Assembly (NCBI RefSeq): GCF_030651625.1
Contig: NZ_JAUSCF010000035.1
Location: forward strand, 86,901-150,900
Source of the DNA: Hydrogenophaga sp.
Lineage (GTDB): Bacteria > Pseudomonadota > Gammaproteobacteria > Burkholderiales > Burkholderiaceae_C
Direction: 5' to 3'
Length of the DNA stretch: 64,000 bases
Below the pieces are notes generated by a model. The model had not been told where the DNA came from and ran no database searches. It saw only the letters and a list, made by a program, of their open reading frames with translations. Made by a program: the position numbers and the translations under genes. Below, piece by piece: positions 58,900 through 64,000 of the stretch; position 1 is the first letter of the stretch, and each line of letters begins with the position of its first letter.

Positions 58900-59472
58900 T
58901 CAGTGCCCGGCGTAATCCACCAGAGTGAAAAGCGCCAATCCCGAATCTCGCAGCTTCTCTGATCCGCCAAGCTCTGGCAGATCCACGATCGCGGCGCCTT
59001 CGAGTACCTCGGCGCCCAGCTTTTCCAGCAGCTTGCATCCTGCCATCATGGTGCCGCCGGTGGCGATCAGGTCGTCGATCAGCAGCACCCTGTCCCCAGC
59101 CCGCACGGCATCCGTGTGCAGTTCGACCGTTGCGCTACCGTATTCAAGCTCGTAGGTTTCTTCCACCGTGGTGAAGGGGAGTTTGCCCTTCTTGCGAATG
59201 GGCACGAAGCCCACGCCAAGTTCGTAGGCCAGCACCGATCCAATGATGAAACCCCTGGCGTCGAGACCCGCCACCACCGTGGGTCGCAATTCGGGGGCCA
59301 TGTAGCGGTGCACAAAGGTGTCGATCAGCACACGAAACACCTTGGGATCTTGCAGCAGCGGCGTGATGTCGCGGAACTGAACGCCGGGCGCGGGCCAGTC
59401 GGGCACGGTGCGGATGTGGGATTTCAGATAGTCGGAGGTGTCCATGGGGTCGGTCCATTGCGGATCGGCCAT
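58900..59472 (-). CDS. apt: adenine phosphoribosyltransferase
   Basis: 190 residues from ATG 59472; ATG 59445 would give 181. PRTase motif [21 protein letters not shown] (PRPP-binding) and [14 protein letters not shown]. Makes AMP from adenine and PRPP. Cytosolic purine salvage. Confidence 0.95.
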   Translation of the reverse strand: MADPQWTDPMDTSDYLKSHIRTVPDWPAPGVQFRDITPLLQDPKVFRVLIDTFVHRYMAPELRPTVVAGLDARGFIIGSVLAYELGVGFVPIRKKGKLPFTTVEETYELEYGSATVELHTDAVRAGDRVLLIDDLIATGGTMMAGCKLLEKLGAEVLEGAAIVDLPELGGSEKLRDSGLALFTLVDYAGH

Positions 59473-59494
59473 TATGGGCCAGCCTTTTCCAACG

Positions 59495-59518
59495 AAAAAC
59501 CCCGGCACTTGGCCGGGG
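59495..59518 (-). terminator. rho-independent terminator after the MBL-fold gene
   Basis: On the minus strand a 7-bp GC-rich stem CCCCGGC/GCCGGGG is followed by five T. It separates the MBL gene (upstream) from apt. Confidence 0.8.
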
Positions 59519-59575
59519 TGATGCCTCAAAAGCGAAGAGGCCAGATGACCGTCAGGCCTTGCTCCGGGCAGGCAA

Positions 59576-60535
59576 TCAGGCCAGGGCCTTGAACTGGTAG
59601 CCGTTGCCAGCGGCTTCCAGCGTGCCCATGGTCGGGAAGGGGAAGTGGAAACCGCCCATCGTCATCTTGCTGGCCACCAGCGAGTCAAACACCCGGCGGC
59701 GGGTCTGGCGCGCCATCTCGGCATCCATGTCGAAGGCTACGGCCCAATCCGGACTGCGGGCGAACAGCGACGGGATGTTGGTGACGTCGGCCACGTACAT
59801 GAAGGACTGACCCTCAGACTGCACAGTGACCAGGCTCATGCCGGGGGTGTGCCCAAAAGCGGCCGAGGTGACGATGCCGGGCGCCAGCTCGGCACCAGGT
59901 TCGAACTTCACCAGCTGCTCGGCCGGCAGGCCGCCAATGACCCGCCTGGCGTTCTCGAAAGCGCCTTTGGCTGCCGGTGGAGCGGCGTTCATTTTGGTGT
60001 CGTCGAACCAGAAGGCATGTTCGGGCGCTGGCACGTGCACCTTGGCCTTGGGGAACATCAGCGAGCCGTCCTTTTTGCGCAGACCGTTGATGTGGTCACC
60101 GTGGTAGTGGCTGATGATGACGTGGTCGATGTCCTCCACCCTGTGACCGGCGGCGGCCAGGTTGGCGGCCAGTCGGCCAGTGGTTGGCGGCCCGTTGTCG
60201 GCGAAACCGGTGTCGATCAGGAACTTGGTGTTGCCGCTGACGATGAGATAGGGTGTGAAGGGAATGTCCACATACTCGGTGGGCAGGTTCTGCGACGCCA
60301 GCATGGCCTTGACCTGTTCCAGTGGGGCGTTGCGCACGAATTCTTCACCCAGCGGGCGCCGCAGCGCGCCATCGTTGAGGGCGATCACCTCCATCGCGCC
60401 CACCTTCAGTTTGCGAAAGCCGGGTTCGGGAAGCGTGGGCGCGCCGAAATTGGGTGTGTTCTGCGACCACACGGAAGAAAAGGTCAGCGTGGCGGCGCCA
60501 GCCATGCCAGCGCCCAGAAACAATCGACGATCCAT
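59576..60535 (-). CDS. MBL-fold metallohydrolase, exported
   Basis: 319 residues. Signal peptide with a twin-arginine-like start ([22 protein letters not shown]). Metal motif [10 protein letters not shown] (HxHxDH) and later His/Asp (FGHTPGMS). This resembles quorum-quenching-type or generic zinc hydrolases; the substrate is not predictable. ATG 60535. Confidence 0.85.
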   Translation of the reverse strand: MDRRLFLGAGMAGAATLTFSSVWSQNTPNFGAPTLPEPGFRKLKVGAMEVIALNDGALRRPLGEEFVRNAPLEQVKAMLASQNLPTEYVDIPFTPYLIVSGNTKFLIDTGFADNGPPTTGRLAANLAAAGHRVEDIDHVIISHYHGDHINGLRKKDGSLMFPKAKVHVPAPEHAFWFDDTKMNAAPPAAKGAFENARRVIGGLPAEQLVKFEPGAELAPGIVTSAAFGHTPGMSLVTVQSEGQSFMYVADVTNIPSLFARSPDWAVAFDMDAEMARQTRRRVFDSLVASKMTMGGFHFPFPTMGTLEAAGNGYQFKALA

Positions 60536-60691
60536 CTTGCAGTCTCCACGGGGGTTAAAAACCGCGAGCATAGTTACCGATGAGTAACTCAGCAAACTGT
60601 GTGGTTACATAAACCACACGGCATTCAAGGTTTCAAGCACTCTCCGGGTTCGTTGCTGGCGGGCCCGGAGCATCCAGGATCGACTGCGCTT

Positions 60692-62677
60692 TCAACCAGA
60701 AAGCAGCTTGTCTTCTGCCAGCGACAAGGCTTGGGCCTTGCCGCCCAGCACCAGGGTGTCGCCGCTTTCCATGACGGTGTCGTCGTCAAAAACAGCAGCC
60801 TTGCCGTTGGCACGACGCAGGCTCACGAGCCGCACGCCGATCGCCTCCAGGGCAAGGTGCCCCAGTGTCTTGCCGACTGTTCGACCAGCGGTCGGCAGGG
60901 TCACCGTGTGCAGCCGGTCATGTTCGATCTCGTCCAGGCTGTCGTCGTCGGCGCCATGGAAGTAGCCGCGCAACAGGTTGTAGCGCGCATCGCGCTGCTC
61001 CTGCACCACACGGATCACGCGCCGCATGGGCACGCCCACCAGGGCCAGGGCATGGCTGGCCAGCATCAGACTGGCCTCGATGGCTTCCGGCACCACCTCG
61101 GTGGCACCGGCGCTGCGCAGCTTTTCCAGGTCCACATCGTCCACCGTGCGCACCACCACCGGCACATGCACCGCCTGTTCCTGGGCATGGTGCAGCACCT
61201 TGAGGGCGCTGGGGGTGTCCAGGTAGGTCACGACCACCGCGCTGGCGCGGTGCAGTCCCGCGGCCATCAGTGCCTGCAGCCGGGCCGCGTCGCCGAAGAC
61301 CACCGAATGCCCGGCGGCGGCGGCCTGGCGCACCCGGTCGGGGTCGAGATCGAGCGCCATGTAGGGGATGCCTTCGGCTTCGAGCAGGCGGGCCAGGTTC
61401 TGGCCGCAGCGGCCATAGCCGCAAATGATCACGTGCTTGTCGGCGTTGATGGCCCTGCGCGCAATGCTCGTCATCTGTACCGACTGCATCAGCCAGTCGC
61501 TGCCCACCACCCGACTGACGATGTCGTTTGTGTAGAGAATGATGAACGGGGTGGCCAGCATCGAGATCACCATGCTGGCCAGGATGGGGTTGAACAATTG
61601 CGGTGGCACCAGGTTGTTCTGGCCGGCCAGCGTGAGCAGCACCAGCCCGAACTCGCCTCCTTGCGCCAAGTACAGACCGACCCGCAGCGATACCCCCATG
61701 GATCCACCGAACAGGCGTGTCAGTCCCGTCACCAGGGCCAGCTTGAACCCGATCGACAGCGACAGCAGCAGCAGGACGAGTGGCCAGCGATCGAACACCA
61801 GCCGCCAGTCCAGCATCATGCCGATGGTGATGAAGAACAACCCCAGCAGCACGTCGTGAAACGGCCGGATGTCGGTTTCCACCTGGTGCTTGTATTCGGT
61901 CTCGGAAATCAGCATGCCGGCCACGAACGCGCCGAGCGCCAGCGACAGGCCGGCGTGTTCGGTGAGCCAGGCCAGGCCCAGGGTGATGAGCAGCAGGTTG
62001 AGCATGAACAGCTCGTCGCTCTTCTGGCGTGCCACCAGGGTCAGCCACCACCGCATCACCTTCTGGCCACCCGTGAGCAGCAATCCCAGCAGCAGCACCG
62101 CCTTCACCAGCGCCAGTGCCAGCGCGGGCAGCAGCTTGTCGGGGTCGGCCGCCAGCGCGGGAATCAGCACCAGCAACGGCACCACCGCCAGATCCTGGAA
62201 CAGCAGGATACCCATCACCCGTTTGCCGTGTTCGGACTCCAGCTCCAGCCGCTCGGCCATCAGCTTGATCACGATGGCGGTGCTGCTCATGGCCATCACC
62301 CCGCCCAGCGCCAGCGCGATCTGCCACGAAATGTCCCACCAGGTGGGCAGCATCAGCGTCAGGGCCAGCGAAGCGCCGGTGGTGATGAGCACGGTCAGTA
62401 CCACCTGGGACAAGCCCAGACCGAACACGTGGCGCTTCATCGCCCGCAGTTTGGGCAGGCTGAACTCCAGCCCGATCACGAACATGAGGAAGACCACGCC
62501 GAATTCGGCCAGGTAGCGGATGCCGCTGGAGTTCTGGGCCAGCGCGAGCGCATTGGGCCCGATGAGAATGCCCACCACCAGATAACCCAGCATGGGGGGC
62601 AGCTTGAGCTGCCGGCACGCCACCACGCCCAACACCGCGGCCAGCAGGTACAGGAGCGCAATGTCGAGCGAATTCAT
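60692..62677 (-). CDS. CPA2-type monovalent cation:proton antiporter, KefB/KefC-like
   Basis: 661 residues. About 12 transmembrane helices (residues 5-385), then a TrkA-N RCK domain (HVIICGYGRCGQNLARLLEAEG, near 415) and a TrkA-C domain near the C-terminus (TLPTAGRTVGKTLGHLALEAIGVRLVSLRR). Exports K+ or Na+ in exchange for H+. KefB/KefC or YbaL cannot be separated by sequence alone. Confidence 0.9.
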   Translation of the reverse strand: MNSLDIALLYLLAAVLGVVACRQLKLPPMLGYLVVGILIGPNALALAQNSSGIRYLAEFGVVFLMFVIGLEFSLPKLRAMKRHVFGLGLSQVVLTVLITTGASLALTLMLPTWWDISWQIALALGGVMAMSSTAIVIKLMAERLELESEHGKRVMGILLFQDLAVVPLLVLIPALAADPDKLLPALALALVKAVLLLGLLLTGGQKVMRWWLTLVARQKSDELFMLNLLLITLGLAWLTEHAGLSLALGAFVAGMLISETEYKHQVETDIRPFHDVLLGLFFITIGMMLDWRLVFDRWPLVLLLLSLSIGFKLALVTGLTRLFGGSMGVSLRVGLYLAQGGEFGLVLLTLAGQNNLVPPQLFNPILASMVISMLATPFIILYTNDIVSRVVGSDWLMQSVQMTSIARRAINADKHVIICGYGRCGQNLARLLEAEGIPYMALDLDPDRVRQAAAAGHSVVFGDAARLQALMAAGLHRASAVVVTYLDTPSALKVLHHAQEQAVHVPVVVRTVDDVDLEKLRSAGATEVVPEAIEASLMLASHALALVGVPMRRVIRVVQEQRDARYNLLRGYFHGADDDSLDEIEHDRLHTVTLPTAGRTVGKTLGHLALEAIGVRLVSLRRANGKAAVFDDDTVMESGDTLVLGGKAQALSLAEDKLLSG

Positions 62678-62806
62678 GGAGCCGATGGTAAGGGCTGAGC
62701 GTTGTTCCCGAACGGAGCAGCACCATTGTCATTTCAGCAAGCCGTGGCGCCACGCCGCTGGCGGCGCTGGCCCGCCAGCAAGGCCGCCAACGGCGATAAT
62801 CCGTCG

Positions 62807-63805
62807 ATGCAGTTGCCAGCCACCTTCGACCCGACCCGTGCGGCAGCATTTGCCCGCGAAACCTTGCAGATCGAGGCCGAAGCCATCACCGCGATGGCCC
62901 GGCGGGTGGATGGCAGCTTTGCCCAGGCACTGACGCTGATGCTTGCCTGTCGGGGCCGGGTGGTGGTGATGGGGATCGGAAAGAGTGGCCACATCGGGCG
63001 CAAGATCGCAGCCACCCTGGCATCCACCGGCACACCGGCGATGTTCGTGCACCCGGCAGAAGCCAGCCATGGTGACCTGGGCATGATCACCCCGGGCGAT
63101 GTGGTGCTGGGCATCAGCAACAGTGGGGAAAGCGAAGAACTCACCGCAATCCTGCCGCTGATCAAGCGCATGGGTGTGCCGCTGGTGGCCATCACAGGCC
63201 GTGTGCGGTCCACGTTGGGCCAACACGCCGAAGTGGTGCTGGACGCTTCGGTCGACAAGGAAGCCTGCCCGCACAACCTTGCCCCCACCGCCAGCACCAC
63301 CGCACAGCTGGCCATGGGCGATGCGATTGCAGTGGCGCTGCTGGACGCGCGTGGTTTCAAGGCCGATGATTTTGCGCGCTCCCACCCCGGAGGCACGCTG
63401 GGTCGCAAGTTGCTGACCCACGTGCGCGACGTGATGCGCATCGGCGACGCCCTGCCCCGCGTGACGCAGGAGGCCAGTCTGATGACGCTGATGCGCGAGA
63501 TCAGCGCCAAAGGCCTTGGAGCCAGTGCCATCGTCGACGCCGACAACCGTGTATTGGGCATCTTTACCGATGGTGACTTGCGCCGCCTGATCGAGAAGAG
63601 CGAAAACAACGGCGATCTGCGAAATCTCACAGCGTTCGAAGTGATGCACCCCGACCCGCGCACCATCCGAGCCGACGCTCTGGCCGTGACCGCCGCAGAA
63701 CTCATGGAGGCCACGCGCATCACCAGTGTGCTGGTGGTCGACGAGACAGGCCGCCTGTGCGGCGCGCTCAACAGCAACGACCTCATGCGGGCAAAGGTGA
63801 TATGA
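62807..63805 (+). CDS. kdsD: arabinose-5-phosphate isomerase (KpsF/GutQ family)
   Basis: 332 residues. SIS domain (GIGKSGHIGRKIAATLASTGTP and SNSGESEELTAIL, about 50-180) followed by two CBS domains (VRDVM to the C-terminus). Converts ribulose 5-phosphate to arabinose 5-phosphate for Kdo and LPS. ATG 62807. Confidence 0.93.
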   Translation: MQLPATFDPTRAAAFARETLQIEAEAITAMARRVDGSFAQALTLMLACRGRVVVMGIGKSGHIGRKIAATLASTGTPAMFVHPAEASHGDLGMITPGDVVLGISNSGESEELTAILPLIKRMGVPLVAITGRVRSTLGQHAEVVLDASVDKEACPHNLAPTASTTAQLAMGDAIAVALLDARGFKADDFARSHPGGTLGRKLLTHVRDVMRIGDALPRVTQEASLMTLMREISAKGLGASAIVDADNRVLGIFTDGDLRRLIEKSENNGDLRNLTAFEVMHPDPRTIRADALAVTAAELMEATRITSVLVVDETGRLCGALNSNDLMRAKVI

Positions 63806-63872
63806 ACCCCTGCGCCGCTGCGCGGCTTCCCCTGAGGGAGACGGCGCTGGCGGCCCGGCAAAGGTTCTATGG
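63804..63872. repeat. copy 4 of the dispersed GC-rich intergenic repeat
   Basis: CCTGCGCCGCTGCGCGGCTTCCCC then GGCGGCCCGGCAAAGGTTC-like sequence. Starts at the kdsD stop codon and is next to an IS110-type transposase. Confidence 0.6.
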
Positions 63873-63878
63873 TTTTCG

Positions 63879-64000
63879 TCAAGCGCGCAGGGCTACCCGC
63901 TGCGGGTCAAACGGTGTGCCACTGTGCCAGACGGCAAACGCAATGCGCAGCAGCTTGCGAGCCAGGACCACCAGCGCCTCGGTGGTCTTCAGGCCCCGCT
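63879..64000 (-). mobile_element. IS110-family transposase, C-terminal fragment (cut by window edge)
   Basis: The last 40 codons on the minus strand read RGLKTTEALVVLARKLLRIA, FAVWHSGTPFDPQRVALRA and stop. The LARKLLRIAFAVWHSG segment matches the conserved C-terminus of IS110/IS1111 transposases. The remainder lies outside the window. Confidence 0.6.

Noticed and set aside
60599..62698. Long plus-strand open frame opposite the antiporter
   Set aside because: His/Gln-rich shadow translation; the antiporter has clear membrane and RCK domains.

Overview
The window looks like a chromosomal segment from a GC-rich betaproteobacterium, most likely Burkholderiales/Comamonadaceae (Hydrogenophaga-like; an inference from gene families, gene order and a dispersed GC-rich intergenic repeat, not from a database search). 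It contains the replication-initiation neighbourhood: dnaA, dnaN and gyrB run leftwards from about 52.9 kb, and rpmH, rnpA, yidD, yidC and mnmE run rightwards.

Layout. 0-4.4 kb: edge of a hemerythrin gene, then a copper module (copA divergent from copZ-cueR, with two 19-bp-spaced MerR-type promoters) and a His-rich Spy/CpxP-like periplasmic protein. 4.6-7.3 kb: a Pat-type acyl-CoA synthetase/acetyltransferase fusion. 7.3-15.1 kb: an accessory block with DUF4956, VTC-domain and phytase-like genes, a lipoprotein, a subtilase starting with 23 Asp residues and its partner, and an ECF sigma/anti-sigma pair. 15.3-21.1 kb: minCDE, a thioesterase, an ABC1/UbiB kinase, a small hypothetical gene and infA. 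21.2-25.1 kb (minus strand): SDR, patatin, DAHP synthase, exonuclease. 25.3-26.6 kb: a duplicated repeat lipoprotein. 27.1-33.2 kb: a minor-pilin operon ending in pilY1. 33.4-35.2 kb: CoA-binding protein and metY. 35.3-41.9 kb: a stress and two-component island (histidine kinase, lone receiver, BON lipoproteins, CsbD, LuxR-type regulator, phospholipase D-like lipoprotein, DUF1328, DUF883-like). 42.2-47.2 kb: glycoside hydrolase-like protein, LysR/PACE pair, acylphosphatase, NYN-LOTUS protein. 47.5-57.3 kb: gyrB-dnaN-dnaA and rpmH-mnmE. 57.4-63.8 kb: cNMP-binding protein, hypothetical, apt, MBL-fold protein, KefB/C-type antiporter, kdsD. The right edge cuts an IS110-type transposase.

Main finding. 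Five sites on both strands read GGAATA-N15/16-CGTTNTR, each just upstream of an accessory transcription unit: the DUF4956-VTC-phytase operon, the lipoprotein at 10.3 kb, the subtilase operon, the ECF sigma gene itself and, 13 kb away, the repeat lipoprotein at 26.6 kb. Motif, spacing and position fit one ECF regulon controlled by the sigma/anti-sigma pair at 13.8-15.1 kb. Its targets are almost all exported or membrane proteins plus a polyphosphate-polymerase-fold enzyme. I know of no description of this combination, and it is my best candidate for an undescribed envelope system.

Other points of interest are a DnaA-box inverted repeat 45 kb from dnaA, a decayed foreign-looking copy of the gyrB 3' end, a probably leaderless copA transcript, and a five-codon leader ORF before the first pilin gene.
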